Of a stretch of 64,000 nucleotides of DNA, positions 32,928 to 41,491 are shown piece by piece; position 1 is the stretch's first letter, and every line of letters begins with the position of its first letter. Where the stretch lies: assembly GCA_034112445.1 (NCBI GenBank), contig JAWUVI010000018.1:132299-196298 (forward strand), given 5' to 3'. The position numbers and the translations under genes are program-made. A model generated the notes under the pieces. The model saw nothing but the letters and a program-made list of their open reading frames with translations, had not been told where the DNA came from and searched no databases. The DNA is from Pelagadaptatus sp034112445. GTDB lineage: Bacteria; Pseudomonadota; Gammaproteobacteria; Pseudomonadales; Cellvibrionaceae.

Positions 32928-32944
32928 TGCGACACAGTGTCGCA
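32928..32944. promoter_or_regulatory. RegA/PrrA/RoxR-type operator palindrome
   Basis: TGCGACACAGTGTCGCA is a perfect palindrome (8 bp arms, central A) and contains GCGAC-N5-GTCGC, the published GCGNC-Nx-GNCGC consensus with N5. It lies in the divergent gap, ~66 bp before the receptor start and ~62 bp before the MATE start. A TATGAT -10 for the MATE gene sits at 32957-32962, so the box would overlap its -35 position. Confidence 0.72.
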
Positions 32945-33005
32945 GTCAGTTCATGCTATGATTTGATTCTTTCTCTGTTGTGAATATTTAGGCGAGATAT
33001 TTTTT

Positions 33006-34349
33006 GTGAAGCAAGCTGTTTCTTTTACTGAAGACCCTGTCGGTCCTTTGTTGTATCGAATGTCTCTGCCGATGGTGTGGGGCTTATTGGCCACCATGTC
33101 TTTTAATGCGATCGATACTTATTTTGTTGCGCAACTAGGGGAGGCTGAATTGGCTGCCATGAGCTTCACTTTTCCAGTGGTGATGGTGGTGACCAGTATG
33201 GCGATTGGTTTAAGTGCCGGAACCTCTTCGGTTATTGCGCGTTTGTTGGGTCAGAAAAAAGAACAAGAAGCCAAACAAACCGGTTCAGACAGCTTGTTGT
33301 TATCGTTTGTGCTATCCATCTTGGTCGCCATTATTGGCTTACTTACTATTGAGCCCTTATTCTTATTGCTGGGCGCTTCACGTGAATTATTACCCTTGAT
33401 AGATGAGTACATGACGGTTTGGTATTTAGGTGTTCCTCTGTTATTGGTTCCTATGTGTATGTCCGCCATTATGCGTGCCACGGGCAATAATATGGTGTGG
33501 GGAATGTTAATGTTGGCGGCGGCTGTATTTAATACCATTCTCGATCCCATTCTGATTTTTGGCTGGGGTCCCGTGCCAAGAATGGAAATAGAAGGTGCGG
33601 CTTGGGCAACGGTTATTTCTAGAGCACTACTCTTTGTTGGCGCGTTTTATTTTATTATTGTTAAGCTGAATTTAATTACGAAGCCACACATTAAAATGGT
33701 GCAAATACAGAAGGCATGGAGCGCTATTTTACATATTGGTCTGCCTGCAATGGCGACCAATATGATCATTCCTTTTGCCAGTGGCATCACGGTCGTCTTG
33801 GTGGCGTCCTATGGAGTTGATGCAGTAGCAGGATTAGGCGTGGCGATGCGAATAGAGTCGGTGACGTTGATTGTGTTTTACGCTTTGTCAGGGGTGGTAG
33901 GACCATTTTTTGGCCAGAATATGGCACTTGATTTTCAGCATAGGCAGCAGTACGCGTTGAATGTGATGGCGCGTTTCACTTTTGTGTTTGGATTTGTTTT
34001 GGCGGCTCTTCTATGGCTGTTTGCTGATGTTATTACGGCGTGGTTTAGTGATTTGGAATTAGTGAATTCAGTCGCTATAGCCTATCTGGCAATCGTATCG
34101 TTGAGTTATGGATTGTATGGTTTGGTGATGTCGATCAATGGCGCTTTTAATGGTTTAGGTAAGCCCATGCCAGCAATGGTTATTTCTATACTGAGGGTGT
34201 TAGGCTTCTATTTACCCTTGGCTTTTTTAGGCCAAAGCCTGTGGGGAATTAAAGGCTTATTTTTAGCCACAGCCGTATCCAATGTTCTGGCTGGACTCTT
34301 GGGTTATTTTTGGTTAAAACGTTCACTGGTTAATACCTCACAAGAGTAG
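33006..34349 (+). CDS. MATE-family multidrug efflux transporter
   Basis: 447 residues, GTG start, 12 membrane helices in two halves. NorM/DinF-type features: GPLLYRMSLPMVWGLL start, IDTYFVAQLGEAELAAMSF in helices 1-2, GLSAGTSSVIARLLGQ, and the second half repeating with LPAMATNMIIPFASG. It exports cationic drugs or metabolites using Na+ or H+. It is divergent from the metal receptor and shares the RoxR-type palindrome region. Its 3' end is embedded in a 20 bp tandem repeat. Confidence 0.92.
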   Translation: MKQAVSFTEDPVGPLLYRMSLPMVWGLLATMSFNAIDTYFVAQLGEAELAAMSFTFPVVMVVTSMAIGLSAGTSSVIARLLGQKKEQEAKQTGSDSLLLSFVLSILVAIIGLLTIEPLFLLLGASRELLPLIDEYMTVWYLGVPLLLVPMCMSAIMRATGNNMVWGMLMLAAAVFNTILDPILIFGWGPVPRMEIEGAAWATVISRALLFVGAFYFIIVKLNLITKPHIKMVQIQKAWSAILHIGLPAMATNMIIPFASGITVVLVASYGVDAVAGLGVAMRIESVTLIVFYALSGVVGPFFGQNMALDFQHRQQYALNVMARFTFVFGFVLAALLWLFADVITAWFSDLELVNSVAIAYLAIVSLSYGLYGLVMSINGAFNGLGKPMPAMVISILRVLGFYLPLAFLGQSLWGIKGLFLATAVSNVLAGLLGYFWLKRSLVNTSQE

Positions 34350-34422
34350 CTCTCGTATTTAAAGAGTTGTTCTAGTGTTTAAAGAGTTGTTCTAGTATTT
34401 AAAGCGAAGCTCTAGTATTTAT
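34343..34422 (+). repeat. 20 bp x4 tandem repeat spanning the MATE stop codon
   Basis: Units at 34343-34362 (containing the TAG at 34347-34349), 34363-34382, 34383-34402 and 34403-34422, consensus agagttgttctagtatttaa. Confidence 0.95.
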
Positions 34423-34443
34423 TTAACGTTCTGAGAAATATTC

Positions 34444-36069
34444 ATGCAATACATCGATCTTGTTAAAATGTTTAAGGAAAAAAAATCCTTAGTCGTTGAT
34501 GACATGCCTGATATGAGGAGCAGCTTGAGCGGAATGCTTAAAGAAGCTGGAGTGGATCATGTCAATACGGCAGCCAATAGTCAGCAGGCGATAGAGCTGT
34601 GTGAGCAGCAGTCTTATGATTTGATTCTGTGTGATTATAATTTGGGCGAAGGTCGAGACGGCCAACAAATTTTAGAAGAATTACGTTTCCGTAAATTACT
34701 CAAAAACAGCAGTTTGTTTATTATGGTTACGGCTGAATCCTCCACCGACATGGTGCTTGGGGCATTAGAATACCAGCCAGACGAATACCTAACCAAACCC
34801 ATAACCACCGCTGTGTTAAGAGACCGTTTAACTCGCGTGGTGACCCGTCACGAAGAAATGTTAGCCATTAAAAAAGCCATGGATAATGAAGATTATCAGG
34901 GAGCTTTGACCTTATCTCAAGCAAAGGTAGGGGAAAAAAATCGATACGCTAGTCTCTTTCTAAAAACTGAAGCGGAAATGCTCTTTCGCTTAAAACGATA
35001 TGACGAAGCGCAAGAAATTTATCAAAAGGTTTTAAAAAACAGACCTCTAGCTTGGGCTCAGTTAGGACTTGGAAAGATTTATATAGCTCAAGAAAAATTT
35101 GAGCCGGCTGAAAAGATACTTCTAGAGGTTATTAATCAAAACAGCCGATATATTGAAGCCCATGAAATGTTGGCTGAAATTTATGCTCGACGTGGTAAGT
35201 TCAAAGAGTCTCAGCAGGCTATGTCCAACGCCGCTGATATGTCCCCGAAATCTGTATTACGGCAGCGTAAATTAGCCAATTTGGCCAAACGTAATCATGA
35301 TGTCGATGTCACGCTTCGTGCAAGAAAGACGGCTCTCAAAGTAGGAGAGCATTCGTGCCATTACACGCCACAAGATTATTTTGATCTGGTTTCTGAGTTA
35401 ATGGTCGATGGCCATAAAACCCCGTTAGAGCGCCAAAAAAACGCTAAAGATGCTGAGATGTATATCAGTCGAGCAGAAAGAAAACATTTAAGTGATAAAT
35501 CAATAAAGTTACAAACCTTGTCTGCTCATGCACGGTTAAGTCAATTTAACGGGAATAAAGAGCAGGCTGAAGCTTATCTTGATCGAGCGCAAGAATTACA
35601 CGATCAAGGTGTTGGTAATAGCATGGCTGAGCTGGAATTGGCTCAGGCGATGATGGATTGCGGCCAAAAATCTAATGCTTTGGAGTTGTTAATCAGTATC
35701 GACCGTAAAAATCCAGAGAATGAAGATGTGGCAAACCGAATAGACGCTTTGGTGGATGAGCCAATCAGTACCCGAGGTAAAGTTGTTGCCGCTGACTTGA
35801 ATAAACAAGGGATTAAGTTGTTTGAAGATAAAAGCTTTGATGGGGCTTTGGATGTGTTTGTCCGAGCCAGCAAAATGTTTCCCAAGCACGTGGGCCTGCA
35901 TTTGAATATTGTTCAGGTGGCTCTGGAAAAATACCGGGCTGAAAAAACTGACTCTAGCTCAATTGAGTTATCCCAAGAGCATTTACAACACATCCATGAT
36001 CTTTCGGCCACGCACCCTCAATTCCGACGTTATCAATATTTGTTAAAAGAAATTGCCAAAGAAGCTTGA
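34444..36069 (+). CDS. Response regulator with C-terminal TPR domain
   Basis: 541 residues. Receiver domain at 1-135: VVDDMPDMRSS, phosphoacceptor Asp in LILCDYNLGEGRDGQQ, Thr-Ala in MVTAESS and Lys in YLTKPIT. The remainder is TPR/helical repeats, e.g. YDEAQEIYQKVLKNRPLAWAQLGLGKI and RYIEAHEMLAEIYARRGKF, ending in SHPQ-like helices. There is no DNA-binding or enzyme domain, so output is probably through protein contacts. A CheY-like gene is convergent just downstream; no kinase is adjacent. Confidence 0.9.
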   Translation: MQYIDLVKMFKEKKSLVVDDMPDMRSSLSGMLKEAGVDHVNTAANSQQAIELCEQQSYDLILCDYNLGEGRDGQQILEELRFRKLLKNSSLFIMVTAESSTDMVLGALEYQPDEYLTKPITTAVLRDRLTRVVTRHEEMLAIKKAMDNEDYQGALTLSQAKVGEKNRYASLFLKTEAEMLFRLKRYDEAQEIYQKVLKNRPLAWAQLGLGKIYIAQEKFEPAEKILLEVINQNSRYIEAHEMLAEIYARRGKFKESQQAMSNAADMSPKSVLRQRKLANLAKRNHDVDVTLRARKTALKVGEHSCHYTPQDYFDLVSELMVDGHKTPLERQKNAKDAEMYISRAERKHLSDKSIKLQTLSAHARLSQFNGNKEQAEAYLDRAQELHDQGVGNSMAELELAQAMMDCGQKSNALELLISIDRKNPENEDVANRIDALVDEPISTRGKVVAADLNKQGIKLFEDKSFDGALDVFVRASKMFPKHVGLHLNIVQVALEKYRAEKTDSSSIELSQEHLQHIHDLSATHPQFRRYQYLLKEIAKEA

Positions 36070-36102
36070 GTCCAGTTCTAGATGAGTTTGTCGGATAAAT
36101 TT

Positions 36103-36468
36103 CTATTTAGATAATAATTTTTCCACCGCCTTTTGTAGGCGTGCAGGATCAAAAGGTTTAGTAAGCCAGCCGCTCGCACCGAGTCCCTTGGCTTTTTCTT
36201 TTTTATAACTACTGGACTCAGTTGTTAGCATTAATATCGGTGTGAATTTATATTCATCGAGACGCTTAATCTTTGACACTAAGCTAATGCCACCCATGTT
36301 GGGCATATTAAGGTCACTGATGATTAAATCGAAAGACTCCTCTCTAATTTTTTCAAGAGCGTCGACACCATCTACTGCAACCGTGATGGTGTGTCCCATT
36401 TGCTCTATGACCATTTTTACCATTTCACGCATAACTCTTTGATCATCTACAGCTAATATGTTGGCCAT
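36103..36468 (-). CDS. Single-domain response regulator (CheY-like)
   Basis: 121 residues from the ATG at 36468, preceded by AAGGAAAA; the frame extends upstream to 36567 but without a plausible start. Receiver only: ILAVDDQRVMR, Asp in LIISDLNMPNMGG, Thr in MLTTESS, Lys in WLTKPFDP. It resembles the CheY-like proteins of chemotaxis or twitching systems. No chemotaxis genes are in the window. Its partner might be a distant kinase or the REC-TPR protein encoded convergently. Confidence 0.9.
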   Translation of the reverse strand: MANILAVDDQRVMREMVKMVIEQMGHTITVAVDGVDALEKIREESFDLIISDLNMPNMGGISLVSKIKRLDEYKFTPILMLTTESSSYKKEKAKGLGASGWLTKPFDPARLQKAVEKLLSK

Positions 36469-36479
36469 GAGTTTTCCTT

Positions 36480-36522
36480 GTTGTTGGATAACCAAGTTGT
36501 TGGATAACCAAGTTGATGAATA
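36480..36522. repeat. 16 bp tandem repeat upstream of the CheY-like gene
   Basis: The unit ttgttggataaccaag is present twice, followed by a diverged third copy (ttgatgaataacaaaa), just upstream of the ribosome-binding site. Confidence 0.85.
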
Positions 36523-36726
36523 ACAAAATGATGATTCAGTATAGAGGCAATATATCCATTGTTTCAAAATTTGAATAACCAGCCACTATGGGCACTATAA
36601 AGGCGCAGGTTATGTAAGGTGCATGCCAAATTGGCGAGCTGCAAGCGCGCTCTTGAATGATGGCTGTGTGACATTTGACACCTCATCTTTAAGTAGATTT
36701 TGGTGTCGGTTTTGTCGGTGTGAAGT

Positions 36727-37035
36727 TCAGTCAGTAATAAATCGGTCTAAACGTCTCCGTAACTGCTTATTTTCTAACTTGAGTTGTTCCAACTCATCAA
36801 GCAGGTTGATTGTTAAGGCAATGCCTTGCCAATCTATATTCAGGTCTCTATGTAATCGATAGGCTTTTTTTGCCACTGTGACCATTTGGGTGCTGAATAT
36901 CCAGTTTTCTGGATCAGCACCATCAGGTTCAATAATCCCGTGCTCTACAATCTCGATAATAATATGCGAAGATAACTCGGCGACATCGCATAATTCTTCG
37001 AAGCTAAAATAATAGTGTTTTAAGTCATTCATCAT
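36727..37035 (-). CDS. cbpM: Chaperone modulator CbpM
   Basis: 102 residues (two adjacent Met codons, 37035 and 37032). The MerR-like fold of CbpM is evident: YYFSFEELCDVAELS, IIEIVEHGIIEPDG and a C-terminal coiled segment LLDELEQLKLENKQLRRRLDR. It binds the J-domain of CbpA and inhibits its co-chaperone activity. The start overlaps the cbpA stop (TAATG). Confidence 0.93.
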   Translation of the reverse strand: MMNDLKHYYFSFEELCDVAELSSHIIIEIVEHGIIEPDGADPENWIFSTQMVTVAKKAYRLHRDLNIDWQGIALTINLLDELEQLKLENKQLRRRLDRFITD

Positions 37036-37976
37036 TATTTACTCCATTCAGCCCTAGGATCAAAAGCGGCTTTGGCAGCCAATTGCTCCCATTGTTGTGT
37101 TATTTCATCATTGGATGTGTCTGGCATAACAATTTTTAGTACAGCGTATAAATCACCATGGCCATCCTTACGAACGAGTCCTTTACCTTTAATCCGTAAT
37201 CGCTGCCCGGTTTGGCTATTTGCTGGTATCAACACATTAATTTTCCCTGATAGTGTGGGTATTTGAATCTTTGCACCTAGGGCAGCTTCCCAGGGGGCAA
37301 TTGGGGTGGTGATAATCAGGTTGTGGGCTTCAACGTCAAATAAAGGGTGGGGAACTAAACGAATTCGCAGATACAAATCCCCGTTGGGACCGTCACCGAT
37401 ACTTTGTGCGCCCTGGCCCTTAAGACGGATGCGCTCTCCATCATCCGCTCCGGCAGGAATTTTCACATTGAGTGTTTTATTGATTTCGGTTATTCGGCCG
37501 TTGCTATCCCGGTTGGGTAGTCGATAGGAAATAGTTTTGGAAACATCTGATAAGGTGTCCTCAAGAAAAATCGGCATATCGGTTTCAATATCTTGCCCCT
37601 TTTGATTAAAAGCATATTCTGACCTGAAACCTTGTGCTTCATCACGACCAGAGTTACCAAACATCGACGAGAAGAAATCGGAAAAGTTACCCTGATAGTG
37701 TTCACCGCTATGGCCGGATGACTGCGATCCTGGAGGTGGCTGAAAGTGTTGTCCGTGGCTACCATACTCTCGTATTTCATCGTATTCAGCGCGCTTTTTG
37801 GTGTTTTTTAATACTTCGTAGGCTTCGCCGGCCTCTTTAAACTTTTCTTCTGCATCATGGTGATCGCTAACATCAGGATGATATTTTCTGGCTAATTTTC
37901 GATAAGCGGTTTTAATCGTTTTGTTATCAGCGTCAGGATCGACATCCAATATTTTATAATAATCTTTGAATTCCAT
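37035..37976 (-). CDS. cbpA: DnaJ-like co-chaperone/DNA-binding protein CbpA
   Basis: 313 residues. J-domain at 1-68 with the HPD tripeptide in LARKYHPDVSD, then a Gly/Phe/Ser-rich linker (QPPPGSQSSGHSG, NFSDFFSSMFG), then two C-terminal beta domains with IPAGADDGERIRLKGQG and PHPLFDVEAHNL. There is no zinc-finger region, which separates CbpA from DnaJ. It stimulates DnaK and binds curved DNA in stationary phase. It is followed in operon by cbpM. Confidence 0.95.
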   Translation of the reverse strand: MEFKDYYKILDVDPDADNKTIKTAYRKLARKYHPDVSDHHDAEEKFKEAGEAYEVLKNTKKRAEYDEIREYGSHGQHFQPPPGSQSSGHSGEHYQGNFSDFFSSMFGNSGRDEAQGFRSEYAFNQKGQDIETDMPIFLEDTLSDVSKTISYRLPNRDSNGRITEINKTLNVKIPAGADDGERIRLKGQGAQSIGDGPNGDLYLRIRLVPHPLFDVEAHNLIITTPIAPWEAALGAKIQIPTLSGKINVLIPANSQTGQRLRIKGKGLVRKDGHGDLYAVLKIVMPDTSNDEITQQWEQLAAKAAFDPRAEWSK

Positions 37977-38054
37977 AGTCTATCCAATGCGTTGAATGTT
38001 GGTCAGAAACAGCTGCTAACAAACCCGATAATGTTGACGGTGTTAGTTAAGTGT

Positions 38055-38432
38055 TTACTCAATGTCATTTGCCATTCTTAGGCGGAACTCAAACCCGGGC
38101 AATCGTTTTGCTTGAAAACGAATGCCGTATACCTCGTTGTCATTGCTTAACAGTTCAGGTTCCTTGGTCAGTTTGACTGGCTTATTGGATTTTTTGTCAA
38201 TGACCACCACTGTTTCGTAATCTTTCAAATTATCAATGTTGATATCCACCTCAACGGTGGTGATATCCCCGTCTTGTTTTACTGTGATAACTTCTGACCC
38301 CAATGTCTCTCCGCTGCTCCCTGTTGTCGCTGTGAGCCAATCCGTCTTGAGTTCCTCACTGGCGGATGAAACGTGGGGGGTACACAGTAGTATGGTCATG
38401 CCCGTACGCAGTAAAAATTGTTGTATGTTCAT
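38055..38432 (-). CDS. Small secreted protein coupled to MscS
   Basis: 125 residues with a signal peptide (LLRTGMTILLCTPHVSSA). The mature part is beta-rich and acidic (GDITTVEVDINIDNL, YETVVVIDKKS) with no family I recognise. Its start overlaps the mscS stop by four bases (ATGA), so the two are co-translated. A periplasmic partner of the channel is possible. Confidence 0.72.
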   Translation of the reverse strand: MNIQQFLLRTGMTILLCTPHVSSASEELKTDWLTATTGSSGETLGSEVITVKQDGDITTVEVDINIDNLKDYETVVVIDKKSNKPVKLTKEPELLSNDNEVYGIRFQAKRLPGFEFRLRMANDIE

Positions 38433-39361
38433 GTTAGTTCCTCTGTTGATAGCTTATCTTCTGGATGGTTATTGCCGGGATTATTATTGCTTGGATTGTT
38501 ATTACCTAGATTGTTATTACCTGGATTGTTATTACTTAATGTCACCGGCAGAGGTTGCGTCGCAGAACCGGTATAAAGACTGACGTGAGGAAAAGGAATC
38601 TCAATACCTTCTCGATCGAAGGTGTTTTTGATGTCCTCATAGAGACTGTTTTTCAGTTGTAAAAAGTTTTCTCGCTGCGCCCATACTGAAAATTGGATGT
38701 CAATGGATGAATCACCAAAGCCGCTAAAGATAAATAGCGGTGCGGGTTCTTCAAGGCATAAAGGGTTTTTACTGGCCATGTCTGTCAACAGAGTTTTTAC
38801 CCGGGTTATGTCTTCTTTATAGGCAACGCCCACTTTAAGATCGGCGCGGCGTATAGGAAATTTGGTTAATGTAGTGACTTCGGATTTGATCATGGTCTCG
38901 TTGGGTATTCGCACAAATAAATTGTCGAACGTGCGCAATTTGACAGACAGTAGATCAATGGAGATCACTTCGCCGGTAGTGTCACCCACTCGAATGTTAT
39001 CGGTAATGGAAAAGGGCCGTTCAATCATCAAGAAGAGTCCGCTGATTAAATTGGAAGCGGAAGTTTGTGATGCAAAACCAATGGCTACGGTTAAAATACC
39101 CGCGGCACCCAGTAATACGCTCAAGTCAAAACCCAATTGTTTGAGTGCGGATATCACCAGCAATCCAAATATGCCGTAAAATACAGATCGTCTGAGAATC
39201 TGTTGTCCATGGGGGCTCAAGCTTTTGTGGAAGAGTTTCACCAGGGTGGTGCTGGCGATGCGTCCGACAATATAACCAAATACCAATAACAATATTGCGT
39301 GGGCGACCGGCAGCAAATAGGTCGCCTCTAAGAATTCAATAATGCGTTTGATGTCTTCCAC
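38429..39361 (-). CDS. MscS-family mechanosensitive channel
   Basis: 310 residues. Three membrane helices; the pore helix and beta domain are in LLGAAGILTVAIGFASQTSASNL followed by FLMIERPFSITDNIRVGD and GEVISIDLLSVKLRTFDN, standard for MscS. The C-terminal cytoplasmic domain ends FPHVSLY. A low-complexity tail follows (NNNPG-type pentapeptides, four to five copies) encoded by a 15 bp tandem repeat. It releases solutes on hypo-osmotic shock. Confidence 0.93.
   Translation of the reverse strand: MEDIKRIIEFLEATYLLPVAHAILLLVFGYIVGRIASTTLVKLFHKSLSPHGQQILRRSVFYGIFGLLVISALKQLGFDLSVLLGAAGILTVAIGFASQTSASNLISGLFLMIERPFSITDNIRVGDTTGEVISIDLLSVKLRTFDNLFVRIPNETMIKSEVTTLTKFPIRRADLKVGVAYKEDITRVKTLLTDMASKNPLCLEEPAPLFIFSGFGDSSIDIQFSVWAQRENFLQLKNSLYEDIKNTFDREGIEIPFPHVSLYTGSATQPLPVTLSNNNPGNNNLGNNNPSNNNPGNNHPEDKLSTEELT
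38468..38543 (-). repeat. 15 bp tandem repeat encoding the Asn-rich MscS tail
   Basis: Plus-strand unit ggattgttattacct, about five imperfect copies, in frame and encoding NNNPG/NNNLG/NNNPS units. Confidence 0.88.
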
Positions 39362-39372
39362 AATATCCTCCT

Positions 39373-39485
39373 GTTGTTATGTTTAATCGTTATGTGTAAA
39401 TCGTCATGTATAAATCGTTATGTATAAGTTGTTACGCATAAGCTGTTATGTATAAGCTTTTATAGAGTAAGTTACTATGTATAAA
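39373..39485. repeat. Eight 14 bp direct repeats upstream of mscS
   Basis: Imperfect units such as tcgttatgtataag run head to tail from 39373 to 39485 (one unit is 15 bp), occupying most of the gap between mscS and the 39524 gene. Confidence 0.88.
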
Positions 39486-39523
39486 TAGCCACATATGACG
39501 TCTGTAAGGGTGAGATAGTAAAG

Positions 39524-40315
39524 CTAGGCGAATAAACTACTGATGCTACGAATCAGGGTATGTCTGCCGCTGCTGATTCGAGGCCCTGCGACTAGGCTGG
39601 CGTCCTGAACTTCCGCCGGCGCTTGTTTTTCCAGCTCCAGTTCTATCATGTCATCGTCTTCCTCACGGGTCACGTTGATGGTATTGGTCCATAGCCCTTG
39701 ATGGGTATCCTGGTAGAGGCTGAGTAAAGGTACGGGAACATTCAGGCGTTCAATCAGTAGTGCCTCCCGTTGTTTATTGTGGATAAAAACGGGCGTAATA
39801 GCGCGATGTGGACGCCGTTCAAGTAACTCTATCTGAAGTCGGGCATCGGTATGCTTGGCATAACACATTTCTCCTTCCCGAGTTGAGGGGCCAAACCAGG
39901 AATCAGAGGGGCGCCAAAAAGGAACGTCTAATAAACACAAATCACCGGGTAGTGTCAGTGCTTTAAGCCAGAGTGGCGTGCTGACATAAATCAGTGTTTG
40001 CTCTCCACCCAACAAACGCAAAGGTACATTGGGGCGAGTAACGACGGAGCGATCCGCCAAAGCAGGTGTTACACGAAGGCTGGCAGCAGTGGTTGTCTGT
40101 AAATGTCGACCCAGCAATGCCTGATCGGGTAGTTCCGGGTTGGTATATTCTGCTCGCACCAGTAATTCTTGGTTTTCTGTCTCTGTTTCAATATTCCAGG
40201 TATTCCATTCGCTAGCCTGGCGTTGAATCACTATCTGCCGTTCGCCGATGGACCAACACATAGATTGTTGTTCTGTCAGTGGGAAATCCCCCCACCATGG
40301 TAGCTTGTCCGACAT
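39524..40315 (-). CDS. Conserved hypothetical protein between MscS genes (possibly DUF432)
   Basis: 263 residues from the ATG at 40315 (an in-frame TTG at 40357 is less likely). There is no signal peptide or membrane helix. It starts LPWWGDFPLTEQQSMCWSIG and contains beta-rich stretches such as RQIVIQRQASEWNTWNIE and TLIYVSTPLWLKALTLPG, plus a Trp-Phe pair SDSWFGPSTREGEMCYAKHTD. From memory this resembles DUF432 proteins, which sit near mechanosensitive channels; I cannot verify that. Its function is unknown. Confidence 0.7.
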   Translation of the reverse strand: MSDKLPWWGDFPLTEQQSMCWSIGERQIVIQRQASEWNTWNIETETENQELLVRAEYTNPELPDQALLGRHLQTTTAASLRVTPALADRSVVTRPNVPLRLLGGEQTLIYVSTPLWLKALTLPGDLCLLDVPFWRPSDSWFGPSTREGEMCYAKHTDARLQIELLERRPHRAITPVFIHNKQREALLIERLNVPVPLLSLYQDTHQGLWTNTINVTREEDDDMIELELEKQAPAEVQDASLVAGPRISSGRHTLIRSISSLFA

Positions 40316-40507
40316 GTTTCTGGTCTCTGTTGATAAGTCTGGTGAATGGCAGGACAAACTGCCGAATTAATCCTGCGGATGCTAACGCGCTATAGATTGC
40401 ATTAAACGATAATAAGTCACATAAAATAAATGCTGTCAGTAAAGGTACTTTGTTTTACATGGCTATACAAAAAATACAGACAATGTGACTTTGATGATAG
40501 CCTATCG

Positions 40508-40575
40508 GTCAAACACAGACATAGCAGTCAAACACAGACATAACAGTTAAACACAGACATAACAGTTAAACTTTT
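40508..40575. repeat. 19 bp x3 tandem repeat upstream of the 40592 channel gene
   Basis: gtcaaacacagacatagca (40508-40526), 40527-40545 and 40546-40564, then a partial fourth copy ending 17 bp before the ATG. Confidence 0.93.
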
Positions 40576-40591
40576 AATAAAGGGCTCCTAG

Positions 40592-41491
40592 ATGGCAGAG
40601 ATTAAACAAGCTTTCGATTGGCAGGGTGCACTGTCCGAAACCTACCGAGAATTCACCCTACAAATGATTGATCATATACCGCAATTGCTGGGTGCATTGG
40701 CATTGCTACTGGTTGGCTGGATTATCGCTTGGTTGCTGCGTCTGCTGTCGAGCAAGCTCATTCGAGGATTTGAATTGTTGTTGCTGCGCACGGCACAAAA
40801 GCGCGGCTCGCAACCATCATCGATTCGGTCCTATGCACGACTGGGTAGCGATATCGTGTTCTGGAGCGTGTTACTATTTTTTGTCGCCGCCAGCGCCCAC
40901 CTATTGGATTGGAAAGTGTTCTCTGGTGTGACCAGGGCACTATTAACCTATCTGCCCAACGTGCTAACCGGACTGTTGATAATTCTGGCTGGTTTTGCCT
41001 TAAGTGGGCTCGCTCGCTCGGCGGTAGCCACTACCGCTGAATCTACCGGTATCGCCCAAGCGGATTTACTGGCTCGTATCGCTCAGGTGACGGTGGTGCT
41101 GACGGCGATGATCATTGGTGTTGAGCAGTTGGGTATTAATGTCGCTTTTCTTACAACCACCTTGATTGTCGTTGCTGGCGTACTACTGGGTGGCGCGGCG
41201 CTGGCTTTTGCACTAGGCGCGAGGCACTTTGTTGCCAATGTGATTGGCGTGCAGACAGCGCGCAAGCACTATCAGCTGGGTCAGTTGATTAAACTTGGTG
41301 ATATTGAGGGCTATTTATTAGAGATCACGCCTACCCTGATGATACTGGATACCAAGCAGGGGCAAGCTGTAGTACCTGCCAAGTTGTGCCATGAGCAGAT
41401 CAGCGAGATCATCGCCGATACGCCTGAAAGCAGCAATTCGATAATGGGTAGCCTGTTCAGAAAGAAGGGGGATACCCATGATCCCTCGTGA
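40592..41491 (+). CDS. Mechanosensitive channel-like membrane protein (conserved TM helix family)
   Basis: 299 residues, four to five membrane helices. LPNVLTGLLIILAGFALSGLAR and TTLIVVAGVLLGGAALAFALGARHFVANVIG match the conserved TM helix/MscS-like core, followed by a short beta domain (YQLGQLIKLGDIEGYLLEITPT) but no full MscS cytoplasmic vestibule. It overlaps the MgtE-N-like gene by 14 bp, linking an osmotic channel to magnesium transport genes. Confidence 0.85.
   Translation: MAEIKQAFDWQGALSETYREFTLQMIDHIPQLLGALALLLVGWIIAWLLRLLSSKLIRGFELLLLRTAQKRGSQPSSIRSYARLGSDIVFWSVLLFFVAASAHLLDWKVFSGVTRALLTYLPNVLTGLLIILAGFALSGLARSAVATTAESTGIAQADLLARIAQVTVVLTAMIIGVEQLGINVAFLTTTLIVVAGVLLGGAALAFALGARHFVANVIGVQTARKHYQLGQLIKLGDIEGYLLEITPTLMILDTKQGQAVVPAKLCHEQISEIIADTPESSNSIMGSLFRKKGDTHDPS

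Noticed and set aside
38236..38583. Plus-strand frame with CYYLDCYYLD repeats
   Set aside because: It arises from reading the 15 bp tandem repeat of mscS on the wrong strand.
39373..40575. Direct repeats considered as CRISPR arrays
   Set aside because: Units are head to tail with no unique spacers, units are 14 and 19 bp and there are no cas genes.
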